From Hirudinaria manillensis (Eukaryota > Annelida > Clitellata > Hirudinida > Hirudinidae), in NCBI GenBank assembly GCA_034509925.1, contig CM067531.1, positions 5,984,001 through 6,048,000 on the forward strand: a stretch of DNA of 64,000 nt, in the 5' to 3' direction. Below, piece after piece: positions 12,613 through 25,700 of this stretch (the stretch's first letter is position 1; every line of letters starts with the position of its first letter). Under the pieces are notes generated by a model. That model made no database searches. It worked only from the letters and a program-made list of their open reading frames with translations, and was not told the origin of the DNA. The translations under genes and the position numbers were made by a program.

Positions 12613-15600
12613 CTTGTCTGAAATCAACAATATTTTGAGGCGAAACTATATAATAAGACTGACAGTGCAAACAGAAGCTGTATTCACTTTCACAAGATTT
12701 CAAAGTTATCAAGAGATCAGGAGCATAAGACTTGATTCATTATGTATGAATGTACAATATCTAATTATAGACACTATGCTGCATCTATAATTATTTTGTG
12801 GGCTGCAACTTCTATTCATTCTAATGACTCTTAGGTAACTGACTCCAGCTCACTCACTCTAATTACATTCGTCTGTTTACGAAATAAAACTCGTTTTTAT
12901 GCATTTTTCGTAATCCCCAAATTAAAATATTATCAAACATTTCCGATGCAATAACAAACGATATCAATTCATAAGTTTATTCTTTCAATATTTGGATAAA
13001 ACTACAGCTATATCTTAGCCAGTAATCACGTCAATCAACAACACGACCGTCACACCTGCTAACTAAATTTGTTGGAGATGCTTAACCGAATCTATTAACA
13101 AACTTTGAACTCACCTCAATTTCTTTAATCACATTAATTAACGTATCAATCAAACAGCACTCGACCTAAAACTGTTCACGAAGCCTCAGGACAAGCAATA
13201 ATTTATGAGATGATGACGGGATTTTTGTTGCCCATAAACTCATCTGGGTTTTACCGATGACCCTCGGAATTTTCGCAGGCGATGGTTGCATTTCAAAGGC
13301 CCAGTAGACGCAAAACCCGATGAAAGCTACTCACGTGAGGCCCGGTCACATGCAGCTGAATTAGAGAAACACAGTCACCTCGACGTGAGAATGATAAGCG
13401 ATTCTCTTTGCACGCTCAACGCTTTGATGTGCTTTGAAACGAAGAACTCAATTAGAATATTCCTATTAATAATGTTCAATGAACTCGTGAATAGGAGTGA
13501 AGATATTTCAGCCTCTAGGGCACATAGTGTTACCCGGACCGGTGGGGTAGAATTTTCGTCAATTTTCCACGAAAACTGCGTAAATCCCCCCCATGGGATT
13601 AATGTTAAAACTTCAGCTAGACAAGGTTGGCAATTTTTGACCATCTCATCACAAACCCATTCACCTAATCGAGGGCGTAACTTATGGAGGATAGGAAGGC
13701 AATGGCGCTCCCCTGAATGGCTGCTGCACACTCTCAATTGGTTGATGAGAAGCAAAAAAGCGTTATAACCACAAATTAATGTCAGAGCTTTATTAATAAA
13801 CTTCTTATTACCTTTTAATTATTATTTTAATTATTAACTTATTACCTTTTAAAACGAATAATTGGAGCAGTGCAATTGGCAAGTGCTATTTTGAATAAAT
13901 AAAATTGTAGAAATTTAATTCCGGTAATTTTTACGGCAATTTGTTACTATTTATAACTTTAAAAATAACAAAAATACTGCCTAACTGCGAATGTACTGCC
14001 TAACAGCCTTCTTATGGCTCCTTAAATAGGTACAATAAACTTTGAAAAACTTGTAAACTTTATTCCATAAACCGGTTATAATCAGTTCACCGAAGTAAGA
14101 CATTTAAGGTGTTAACGTGATATTTTTACGAATATTATTTGGTGGATGTGGCAATTTCAAAGACGCAGTTAAGGTAAAGTTGTTTGATGTTGAACAACTT
14201 TGATCTCATCGGTCAAACACGACATCAGTGACTTCTCCCAGGTTGTTCGGAGCGAACACATCCATATTGTATAGATGTATTTATTTGTCCCACTACGGTT
14301 ATTGATTTTTAAGTTGCATGATAAGAATTGTGAGTTGATAATTCTATAGAGAATAATAAAAAAAAATAATTTACAGCAATCCAAGATGTAAATCTACTAC
14401 ACCAGTAGTGTTTAAGGACAAGTTAATATCAAATTAAATTTCAAATTCACTTTGCAAGTGAGTCAAGTAAATTGACTTACGAAACTTTCCGTCACGAACT
14501 GTCACACTATTTGCTACTTTAAACACAAATACTTCACCAGTCTTTATAGCGTTAACCAAAACGATCTCAAATGTGATGCTAACATTTATTTAACCCCTGG
14601 ATGCCCATGGGAGAGGGCGTACAATTGTACCCCGACTTTTATTTTTTTGAAATCCTGGAGTCCGTTTTTAAAATTTTGTCATCAGTTTTTGTGAGATTTA
14701 TCTTCAACAAGTCTGTTACAACGTCATGTAAATATTTTTTAGCAAAAGTAAAACGCACCTTTTTACGAACGTTCAAAAACGTGGGGTATATTTGCATCCC
14801 CCGTTGGGCACTAAAATTATGGAAGCGCATGTTCACAAACATTACAGATTTTTTGGGTAATAATTGCAACATTATGTAACATCATATAAAATTCTATTGT
14901 ATCATAAAATATAATATAAACATAACATATATTTATTATAACATAAAACATGTTGCAACTTTAGACTTAGAGCTTAGATTTTCGTTTATTGTAAAACGAG
15001 GATGTTATAAATCTCTGTGTGGTCAGCAATGATGATGATGATATCATGTCGAGGGAAATTCAAACGAGCAAAGTTCTCATTGATTAGAATTGTTGGTAAA
15101 GAAAAAAATAACTTTCTTGAAGTTTATTGAAACTCGAATGAAACAATAAAAAAGCTGTGAAACTTGTGGTGTTCCTGACGTTGAAAATAACTGTTGTGAG
15201 ATCGAGTTACAACTTATGACTCATAATGAGTTAAAATTTGTAAAAATATTCTTATTTTATTTGAAGATTTCTATCTAAAAGTTTATATCATGAAGACAAT
15301 TACATGCATTATGGCAAATTTGTAAAGTTTGGAGACGCGAGGAAAGCAGATTTGAACTTAAATCGAATATTAAACTGAATATCAAACTATTTATTTAATA
15401 TATATTAAACTGAATATTAAATTAATTATTTGTTTAAATTTTAATAGACCCCTGCCAAACTACTCGATTCCAAGTTTTAAACCTTTAAGTAGAATTTCAT
15501 TATAAAAGGTACGTCACTGATGCATTAAATGCTCTCCTGAGGAGAGATTTTTTTTAAAATTATTTGACAAAATAATAAATCTTCGATTAGGAATTCTATT

Positions 15601-16830
15601 TCAAAGAAGCACAAAGTCATCAGAATTCAGACTTAAATAAATGTAACATTTTAATAATTAATTAATGCAAATAATTAATATTTGAAATATTGATATTAAT
15701 ATATATTAACACTGAATAAACATCGTAATTAAATTTATAAATGTAATATAATGTTAAATATGTAACTTTATATAATGTCTACGATGATATCTAATAAGTA
15801 TAACAATTTAAAAAATGTTTTGGAAAACAGGACGAATTTACAACTTAAAACTGAATATTATGAATTATTTTAATGAGTTAAAAGCAAATATATTTCAAAA
15901 TTAATTGAAAATTCATTAAATTCATTTCAAAAGGTCAGTTGGTCTGCATTCCAGCGCTTGTTGTAATAAACACGAGAGGACATTTTACGAAAGTTATTGC
16001 AACGTTTGCCGATGAGGAGAAAAACTTGAGATTTTATTTCTGTTTATTTTATTATTATATGATTATTATTACTATTATTGTTGTTGTTGTTATTATTGTT
16101 GTTACTGTTGTTATTGTTAATTTTTTTGTTATGGTTATTAATGTATTTTTTGATGGGATATCATTTCAATTTATTTTGCTATTTATACTTGTTGTTGCGG
16201 CTGTTGTTGTTGTTATTGTTGTACTTTCTGTTGAAAGTTGACAGTAATCGTTAAATATGACTGTAAGTTGTTGCCTTAAACTCGTGTTGCCTAAAAAGAT
16301 TTATCATTTTGTTTCTATTCATTTTTTTTTTGGCTATTTTATTGCCTGTTTGGAAATAATTCTGGAAAAATCCCACCGAAGACAAGAAATAATTACACAA
16401 TTTAAATATTCATAAGGAGCATTTGTCATTTTAATTTATATTTTACTGTTGGAAATATTTTTGTTTCGGTTGGTTAAGAATGCGTATTTAATTGTGCCAG
16501 CCACATTTTAATAAATACTCAATAATTATTTAATAAACTCAGAATCATTCATTTCGTATTCATTCAAGCAAACATAAAAAAAACTTTTCAATGTGTCTCA
16601 TCCGAGCAAAAAAAAAACCCCGCAGGAAAGAGTCCAAAGAAACTGATTCATTACATGCTGTGTGTATGCATCTAGCATAGGTCAGTGATGCTACACAAAT
16701 CCTATTATAACAGATGAAGAATCTTCATTGAAGATATTTTGAGTAGTTTGAACTAATTAACTCGGATGAGCTTTGATCAACCATCCAGAAAGAGGGTTGA
16801 GATTGAAAACATTCCGTAGGTCAGCTGGAG
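12613..16830. other. 4.2-kb gene-poor region
   Basis: Upstream of the MICAL-like start. It holds a possible piggyBac-like remnant (14592-14826), GTT-rich low-complexity sequence (16060-16235), and long but unsupported open frames on both strands at 13286-13768. I find no exon with convincing splice sites or homology. Confidence 0.5.
14592..14826. mobile_element. Possible piggyBac-like remnant
   Basis: TTAACCCCTGGATGCCC at the left side looks like a TTAA target site followed by a C-rich terminus. Near 14780-14812 there is a G/C-rich counterpart (GTGGGGTATATTTGCATCCCCC). A perfect palindrome, GTACAATTGTAC, lies at 14619-14630. No transposase frame is present and the right end has no clear TTAA, so this is tentative. 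Confidence 0.25.
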
Positions 16831-16840
16831 TATAAAAAAG
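16831..16840 (+). promoter_or_regulatory. TATA box of the 249-aa gene
   Basis: TATAAAAAAG in a locally GC-richer context, about 290 bases before the ATG at 17131. A start site near 16860 would be expected, leaving a 5' leader of about 270 nt. No other nearby gene is positioned to use it. Confidence 0.5.
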
Positions 16841-17130
16841 GCCGAAGCTGCTCCGTGCGTACAGACCGCTAAGCGATGCCGCCTTATAACGGGGTCGTCC
16901 GTGCACGTCACTAGTTCTGTTTACTTCTCGGCACTATTCGGGAATGGATTCCTAGGGATTTCAAGACCGAGCTCTGAATGTTTCTTTCATCATTTTCTCT
17001 TCTTTGTCTGGATTGTGTTGCAAAAAAAGACTCCGCATGGTCATAGTAACATAGATTCGACACTCCTACAGTTTGTCTTTCGACGTGGTGTCCCCTTTTT
17101 ACAAGTTCGCGTCCAACATTCTGTCCACAG

Positions 17131-19562
17131 ATGCTCACCTTAGCCCGACATTTGCTAAAGAAAACAAAGGATAGCCAGCAAGTGAAGTGCCTGACCGTCT
17201 GCTTTTGGACGGACTTCATGAATAATCCGTCGGTCATGTACGGACTATTTCTGCCCACCCCTCTCAAATTAACCTACAGTCCCGACAGAGTCATTTTGCT
17301 GGGCACTGAATCTGGAATGATCAAGTGAGTTATTGCTTTTCAGTGAACAATCATCTGATGTTGTGTTCGAAATGAGGAAATGAGGCGAGCAGGATTTTCT
17401 TGTTTGTTGCTACGAGTGGTTGTTCGAATGGAGGACGGAAGTGTTTTTGTAGTTAATGAGGAACCTTCCTTTACGAGCAGAAAACAAGTGCTTCGTGATA
17501 AAAGTTGTTTTTGCATCCATCTTCCTGTAATCTGAAGCAAACAGTTTCTTTATTCTTGTAGCGGGAGGAGTTTTAGGATTGCTTTGATGTGCGCATCATT
17601 CGATATTATTGATTTATTTCGCGACCAATGTCCGCTGAATGGAGACGTTGAAACGATATCGTGGTGTAATACTGTAAAGATGTAACAATGTAAAGATGTA
17701 ATACTGTAAAGATGTAATGCTGTAAAGATGTAATGCTGTAAAGATGTAATGCTGTAAAGATGTAATACTGTAAAAGTGTAACAATGTAAAGATGTAATAC
17801 TGTAAAGATGTAACAATGTAATACTGCAATACTGTAAAGATGTAACAATCTTCTTGTAATCATCTTCTAAAAAAAAAGAAAAGTAATTATTCGAGTTGTT
17901 CAGCATCTCGACCCCCTACCAGCAGTTTCCTTCATATTAATCAGCGCCTTGGAATTCGAAAGAAAGAGGCGTCTGTTGTTCCCGTGGCAACAAGAAAAGG
18001 ATTGTTTTAATGAGGCTGCCTGGATGATAAAACGTATGATAACGCTGTTGTAATGTCATTTGATACTTCAGTCAGATCATCGTCTCGACAGTCGATGACA
18101 TGGAACTTTTCCACGAGGAGGTCATGGGTCTCCCCATCCTTTTGAGGATTTGGGTCAAGTACTCGAGGAATGAATACATTGGAGCCTCGCACGAAGGACC
18201 AGATTTTGAAAGCTAGTTTTATTTGCCATTTCCAAAATTTATTTCTAAAGATTTAAATGTAACTATGGAGTAAATTTGAAAAGCTGATCGAACAGAATCA
18301 ATTTATTAAAACAAAATCTTTTACATTTCATCAACATTTCGCGAACACATCATTTTATTTTGCTAACTCGAAACAGCCTGCAAAAAGCATTAACAGGCCA
18401 ATTGTTGCGTGTAATTGTTGAAATTATGAATTTAATCCATTTAAAGACGACATGGCCCTCTTGGTCGACACCTCGCACCCGATGATCTACCCAGAATTTC
18501 AGAGAGGACTCGAGTGGGCGAAGAAATCCATCCAATCGAAGCAGAGATTTTGCCTCCAAGTGAGTCCGAACGTGGCCTTGATCGGAGGGAAGGAATTGTT
18601 TTGGGGATGCATCCACAGCTGGAGAAAGCAATGATGCAAATGCTTTACGTGCTTTATGGCATCTATAAATCAAACTTCTGTGAACAAGGAACAAATACAT
18701 TCTTCTGGGTTTTTTCTTTTTTCTCTACACAGCAACGGGGTTTCATAATTTAGACTGGAATCCCGCCCATCTACCGTCTTGCATAATCGGACATGTTCAA
18801 AGTGATCCAAAAATAGCAAACAGACGATGACGGTGCTCAGACATTTGTATCAGCAGAGCTTTTGCTCTCTAAATAAATGTTATGGCGTTTTATTGCCATG
18901 GTAACGAGGTAACGTGGAGACCTTAAATTCATGTTCTTCGTTGAGAACGTTTCATCCGCTGTCAACAATAACAACAACAACAACCACGTTGTGAACCATA
19001 AAATCCAACTTCCCGTAAATGTTCATTCCTTTCTCTGATGTGACTTCAGAGCAGCCACTGCTGCCATGTAATTGCATAAATAACCAAGTAAGTGCATGCG
19101 TAATGAACGCAATATTATTCCATGTTTTAGCTCCTTAAAATGCACGAGAATGCATTGATTTTTATCGCAAGATCTGATTACGAACATTTTGTTGACATTT
19201 CAGTTCGACTTCGGTCCCTCCATTGAACGGTGGCTCGTGGCAAACTACCCTCAGAGCTGTTACCACATGGCGGCCTTCAAAAGCCATCAGGCACGGCTCT
19301 ACATCACCAACTACGAGAAACCGAGGCACTGTTTCGATTGCAACACTCTCTGGTGCTCACTCTTCGGCGCGTGCTGGCTCTTTTCCGCTCCGTGTTACAA
19401 GGTAAGGTCGTGAATGTACGGTTACAGAAGGCCATCCACGACCTCTTGCTTTTCCAGGTTTACAGGAGGTTGCATTGCAAAGATCTCGTCGTACGATTTT
19501 CTGTGCCCGTGGTACGCAGGACGGTACTTCCTAATGGTACGAGCATCGAAGTCTCGAAATGA
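17131..19562 (+). CDS. Unrecognised 249-aa protein with Cys/Trp-rich hydrophobic segment
   Basis: Five exons: 17131-17324, 18072-18211, 18447-18559, 19204-19401, 19458-19562 (stop TGA). Frames join, but exon 2 must end at a GC donor (A|GCTAGT) because TAG follows in frame; this is the weak junction. Coding signal is strong across all exons (for example IIVSTVDDMELFHEEVMGLP, ERWLVANYPQSCYHMAAF). A hydrophobic Cys/Trp block (CNTLWCSLFGACWLFSAPCY) at about residues 196-215 is flanked by basic residues (VYRRLHCKDLVVRF), suggesting a membrane-inserted or palmitoylated hairpin. No signal peptide. I do not recognise the family. Intron 1 contains a 16-bp minisatellite. A TATA box lies upstream at 16831. 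Confidence 0.75.
17666..17849. repeat. Minisatellite, 16-bp unit
   Basis: About eleven imperfect copies of a unit like TAATACTGTAAAGATG, some shortened, inside intron 1 of the 249-aa gene. It is open in several minus-strand frames, which gives spurious Tyr/Ile/Thr-rich translations. Confidence 0.9.
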
Positions 19563-22500
19563 TTGAAAAGAACAACGGCTTGTTTGTTTTCATCCGAGTA
19601 GACACCTTCCTTTGCATAATAGCACTTCATTGCCAAGATGTGCTCCTATTTTTATGCTTATATTCGAGTCCGGAAATTATTTAATTCCACATTTCCGTGT
19701 ATTATTTCCTATTATCGACATTTTTTGTCACACGAGAACGTCTTTTGTTGCTCCGATGTCATTCGAATTCAATGTTCGTTCGTCGCATGAACATCTTGTT
19801 GCGTCCAAATTTGTCAACAACGGTTTCAATTCTTTCGATGTACGATTAGGATTCGTTCTCCTAATTTTTTTTTAAATGTATTTTTTAACTTCGAAGTTTT
19901 AAAAGCAAATTGAAGGTTATTATTTAATTTTTATACTTGACTTGATTTCGACATGAAGTATGAAATAGATTTATATTTCAGAAATTAATTGTTCTATGTA
20001 TTGTAAATATACTTCGGTTAAACGCGATAACTTAGGTCGTAACGTTCAAATTAACTCTGATTAATCACACACAAACAAGATGATTTTATCTTACATATTA
20101 TTACTCATTCAAATTGTTCATAACGAACGAAACATTTTTGATTAAATATGGTCCGATTAATAAGCTGAACAAAAGCAATAGAAAGTGGATGCTTCTAAAT
20201 TGGTTACAGATGCAGTGGTGAAATACCCGAGCCCAATTAGATAGCAGTGGATCCCACATTGGAGCTGGAAAAAAAATACATTGCTCACACGTAACTTTAC
20301 CTGCACATGGTGGTGTGCTTATGAAGCACACCAATGGCGAACAAGTGCAACAAACAAATGCAATCCAACAACAAACTGCAAAGCAAAACATGAAAATCAT
20401 CGCCTCATCAGCAAGTCCTGAAAGGCATGCCGACTATTTTCCATCTTCCACCAGGAAATAAATTGTGTCAAGAATCTTTCCTGTGCACATTTTTTTCACC
20501 TTTCTATAACAAACACGACCGAACTCCATCTATTTCTGGACCATTTGTTTGATTGCGATATTCGTCCAGCTTAATGTAATCTTATCACGATTACTATCAC
20601 CATTAATTAATAACATAATGTTAACGTTATTAATTATTGATGCTACTCTAAATGCTCAACTTCTCTTTGAATTTGTCAATTTATTTCTTTTAAATTTTTA
20701 TTCCGAAAGGTACGTTAAAATCGCACGTTTCTTACAACTGCGTAAAGTTCTTCAAAGATTGAATCTCAGGAACAGGGTTCATCACATCATCAAACAATTG
20801 CAAGATAAATAATAATAATAATATATAATATAATTTATGCATTTATTATTAATAATATTACTGATTAATTATGCAAATTCTCATTTAATGTGCTTTTATT
20901 CTATTTATTCGTTCCCTAAGAGGTCTTGAGAGGAGACGTTGCTTTTGAGTTTGTTGAATTGTTTCTTCAAATGGTCTCAAATGGAAAGTGAAACGTGTTT
21001 CGTTTCTTAAATTGTTTTTAAATGGAAATGCAATGAAAATGAAAGTCGTGTTTGTCTTCATTCATTCATTTTTTTCTGTTTTACTTTCAGAGCGAAGTTT
21101 TTTTTCAGCTCATTCGTGAAAGTTTGGATTCTTTGTTTGTTCATGAAAGATTTTAGTTTAAAAATAGAAATTTTTGATAGGATTCCATGACTCAAGTAAC
21201 TTCAACAAAAGACCACCAAAATGATTTATTTATAATTTTTTTAAAAATGTATTTTCTAGATCCTCAAAGTTCCTTTGTAACAGACGTACAATGAGTAATG
21301 AATGAAATAAAACTGTGGTGGGTTGCTGAAAATCGAAAATTCAAATTTAATTTCATTATAAAATAAGAAAAACATAATTTACGTACAAAGACAATATGCA
21401 AACTTTTCTTTTCAAGTTTATTCGGGTTTCCGTGGATTTGCAGAATTATTCCGGGCAGGGTTAGGTTACGTTAACCGTTAGGGTATGGATAGGTTAGGCA
21501 ATAGATTAGATAAAGACCCCTGCGGGTGAGTTGGCTCTTGCCTGACACTTCTCCACTATTCATTACCGGTAGAATAACTAAGATTCTTAATATAAATTTA
21601 ACCCGCGACACTCTCGAACCAAAGGTAACGACAACAAACAAAAACATTAAAATATGCTGACAATACTCCAGCCCTATCAAAGCCGAAAAGCAAAACAAAA
21701 TCTTAAGGACGTACATTAATTCGTGATAACTTGTATTAAAATCTAATCTAAATGTTAAATCTAATATAAATGTTAAAGAAATAATTAAACAATTAATAGA
21801 TTAAACAAAAGATATTTGTCTGAATTGTTTAAAAACATTTGGTATTGTTTGGGCGAATCAGCAAATGAATTCCCTAAGATGCTGACAGTTTGGTATTACA
21901 GATTGGTATTTCTTTCATCTCGTGCAAAATCTTGCAAGCAATACTCATCACGTAACACATAACATAATGACAGGACCCCGCTCGGTTTTTTCCGCGTTTG
22001 TTTTTTTGGTGTTGATCATCTGAGAATAGATGCTTGCTTATTTAAATAAGTATGAACTACGCGATGAAAGACTTATTTTTTTAAATTATATCAAATTTAT
22101 TGTATTTATTAAATTTGCTTTGACCAATTTGCCGCACACGACGACACAACACTCTCGCGACACACCGGTTAAGACCTTCTGAATTTTAAGTTTTCTGCTT
22201 TCGAGGAAATCTTTCCAAACTGAAGAAGCTCGAATTTATAAAATTACAAAACAAGGGATTAACACAGAATTTTTTTTTATCGTCACTTTTTATTTTCTAG
22301 AAAATTTACAAGACAATTGTTTACAAGTGCTTCGTACGGAGATTTGTTTAGCAGCTCAAAAGCCCACTCGCAACAGCATTTGCTTTTCCGTTAAATCAAT
22401 AAAGATCGATTTAGAACCCAATGCCATGTTATTTTTGTGCAGATACGGAGTCCTATAAAAAGGAGAATGTAATCAATATGCACGTGGCACGTTTAATACT

Positions 22501-22753
22501 CGGAAATTCAGCTGTGCATGTATCGATGATGTCCAAGCAGCTGAATGTCAGACGGGCACATCTCTCCGGTCTGTTTCTCCTCATTCGTTCCTCGCTGCTT
22601 CGTCTCTCGAATGGCATCTGTTTCGTCAACGTCGGTTTGCGATGGTTTGCACCTAAAATGATTGCTACAATGAAATTGATATCTCCTCGTAACGCACAAC
22701 AATCGGCATTTCGTTGTGATGCTTAGTTGCCGGCAGTTTGATAACGATTTCCC
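19563..22753. other. Intergenic region, AT-rich
   Basis: Between the 249-aa gene and the Ig-domain gene. Apart from the tentative small minus-strand frame at 20104-20391, I see no gene, transposon or repeat of note. Confidence 0.5.
20104..20391 (-). CDS. Possible small Cys-rich hydrophobic protein
   Basis: An open frame of about 96 codons from ATG 20391 to TAA 20104 with a very hydrophobic Cys-rich start (MFCFAVCCWIAFVCCTC) and a second hydrophobic stretch near the end (FLLLLFSLLIGPYLI). A segment with donor GTAAAG and a T-rich acceptor (TTTTTTTTCCAG) could be a 36-nt in-frame intron. Removing or keeping it both leave the frame open. No family is recognised. It could equally be chance sequence, so confidence is low. 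Confidence 0.3.
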
Positions 22754-25700
22754 ATGGAAACTTCGCTAACTTCCAGCCTCATTGTTTTTTTCAATTTGGC
22801 AGGTTTGCTTCAATTTTCTTTTTAAACGTTTTAGGGAAGAGAGGTGAAATCGTCAAAATGATTTTAAAACCTTTTTAGCCATCATTCAGGGCCACTCCAT
22901 GTCCATACACGTCGAACCCACGATTCTTCTGGAAGGCGGAAACATTGAAGTGAAGTGCGATGTTTCGAATCTCAAGGGCGGAAGTCTCTTCATCGTCTGG
23001 TTCAGAAGGGGACCGATTGGAAAAGAAGTGGAAATCGGCACGAGTGGTCATGTGAACAAGGTATTCAGTAGGACGGGAAGGTACACAGCCAATCAGAAAT
23101 ACTACGACAATTCTACAGCACAGTACATTCTGAACATTCGAGGTTTCAAACTTGGTTCCATCGAACGTGGACTTTTAACAATCAAATCGTTAAAAATTTA
23201 TGTTTTAAAGCAACTTATTAATACACATTTTTTACGTTTTTAAATGAACGTCCAAACCGCAGAAAAAAGTGAACATACATGTGTGGAGATCTTGGGACTG
23301 ACACAACGAGGTCTCTCTTGATCGATGATCGAAGTGGAACACGAGTTGGTACATCAGAAACTAAAGAATGAGCTTTACTTGGGTATTCCGGAAATGCTTT
23401 ACAAAAGCATTTGTCCACAAAGATGATGGCTTTAAATGAGCTATTCTCAGAGGCAGAGGAATCCAATGAAGGATTTAGAATGTGTTGTAGATATTGAAGT
23501 TCGTTTCTGAAAACGGGTTGTGAGACGAAATGCGGAGTCAAGAACAGATTGAAGACAAGCCAATCTCTTGAGGGAAGATCAAGGAGTAGGGAATTATTTT
23601 AGTATATCCTGGAGGATATGAAGGAGTAAACAAGAGTCAATGCTGAATCCGACGAGATATAATGCCGGATGATTTTAATCTGTCGAAGATGAAAGTAACT
23701 ATTTTACAGAGACCGTCTTTATGGCCTAAAAAGTGAGAGCATTAGCCAGTATAACTCCTAGGTTGTGGACCTTATTAGATAAATTTATTCCAATCCTTTG
23801 AGTCTTGTCAATATTCACTATTAGATTATTAGAAAACACGAAACATGTAAACCATTTTTGACATCATGTCAGCCTGGGCTGTTGATGGACCATAGAAATG
23901 AAATTGTATCACAGATACGCTTGGACATTGATTTTTATTTATTTATGCGACTCACTTTTAATATTATTTTATTCATTATAATTTTAATAATATTATAATA
24001 ATTATACTATTAAGAATTTTTATAAACTTTTCAAATTTCTAGTTCCAATGCAATGTTAAATTTGTTTGCAGACGCCAAAACTTGGGACTCTGGTGAAATA
24101 GGATGCAGGATTCCAAACAGTTTTGAAATTTTCAAACTGGTTTCCGTCATATGTAAGTTCTAAACCAATCATTCTGCTTGGGGTACTTGTTTTCAGATAC
24201 GAAGTACAAATTACCTCGAACGCTTGTACTTCGAACTTGGCCATTGATTGGTTCGCTTGACTTGACTGAAGACAGTGCTTCATATTTGTCAAAGTCCATG
24301 TCATATTACCTCATAAATTAAAAGTTCGAATCTGTGTTATTGGAAATTTCCTAGGATTTCCTGGGACAAATACCGAAATAGTCCAATTTACTCAGCGGCT
24401 TAGCGAGGGGATTATTGTCCCCGGGCACCACAGGGGCTCAGAGTATCAACGATAGAATTGTTGGATTACATATTGAACCCATCAATGAAAACTGGAATGA
24501 ACACTTATTTTAAGTAACCAGATACAACTATGTTGTTTTGTCCGACGTCTGCTGTCGAATGGGTTGATTCGTGCCTTTTACTGCTTAAACGATTGAAATG
24601 AAGACTTCCAAACAAACTCTTCTCAGGAGTGAAGATTTGGATGTCCAGCCTGTCCACCGTCAAAGTGCTTTTTGGAAAGTTTTACTGTTAGCTACTATTG
24701 ATGGTGAAGAACTGTAAACTGATATTTACGATTGTAAAATGGTACTGGGTGCTGACGGAAATAATGGGAGCGCAAATTTGGACGTTTTGCACTTTGATCC
24801 AAATATCCTCGCTAGGCCGCTGCATTTACAACTACGGTGCAAATCTTTTTGTCCGGAAAGACTATATAGATAGAAGGGCTATATTCAGAGCACCTGTTCT
24901 AAATTATTCAACGGACATTTATAAAATATTAATTACGTACATTCAATCAATCATGCTTTTTATCCTGCCCCTAAGGTGCTTTTAAGTGGCCATGCAAAGC
25001 ATACAGCGATGTACACGTCAGTGCTTTTACCCGTTCTCGATCCATTGCTTCTATGCGTTATACGCTGCACCAAGACCTCAAGTACTTAGTTATATGCCTA
25101 CAAGTCATTCTAAACTTTTGGTCAAATCACTTCGAAAATTAAAACAAAATATATTTCAAGAAATAGTTCTGGAAATATTTGAAAAAGTCCATCATATTAT
25201 TTGATTATTAATACATGACTATTTGTAAATGACTTTGAATTAACACGTAATTAACAGCACCAGTGTCCAATATTCAGTTGGTGTCTAAGGATTACGAGAA
25301 TGCCTACCAGTACGCCGATGGAGATGAGGCGACTTTCAACGAGGCTCAGATCGTCAACGTCACGTGTAAAATCAACTCCAGCTTTCCCCAACCAAACATA
25401 TCCATCTCCAGTGGGTCGCAAGACATTTCACATCTTTTCCAATTCTCTCATCGTCTTCTTTCTGTCCATTCGACGAGATGGACGCCATCTTTCTATTACG
25501 AATCGATGGCCGTCCCCAGGAACGGAGAACTGATGATCAGGTACGAAATGAATCATCAGAATCTCACCTGTTCGGCCTTGCACCAAGGAAATCTCCTTCA
25601 GCCTGTGAAGATCTCCATTCTCATCAAATTGGACAAATGTTTGTGAGAGTTTCAAATAAAGAATAATAATATTAATGAACTTACTAAAACTAATTACAGA

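Noticed and set aside
13286-13768. 160-aa plus-strand and 126-aa minus-strand open frames
   Set aside because: Long for AT-rich DNA, but they overlap on opposite strands, show no recognisable motif and have no good flanking splice sites.
15939-16241. Open frame rich in Val/Ile
   Set aside because: Result of GTT/ATT low-complexity sequence.
17550-17906. Minus-strand open frames rich in Tyr/Thr/Leu
   Set aside because: Translations of the 16-bp minisatellite.
20549-20812. 87-aa plus-strand frame
   Set aside because: AT-rich, no motif, no promoter or splice evidence.
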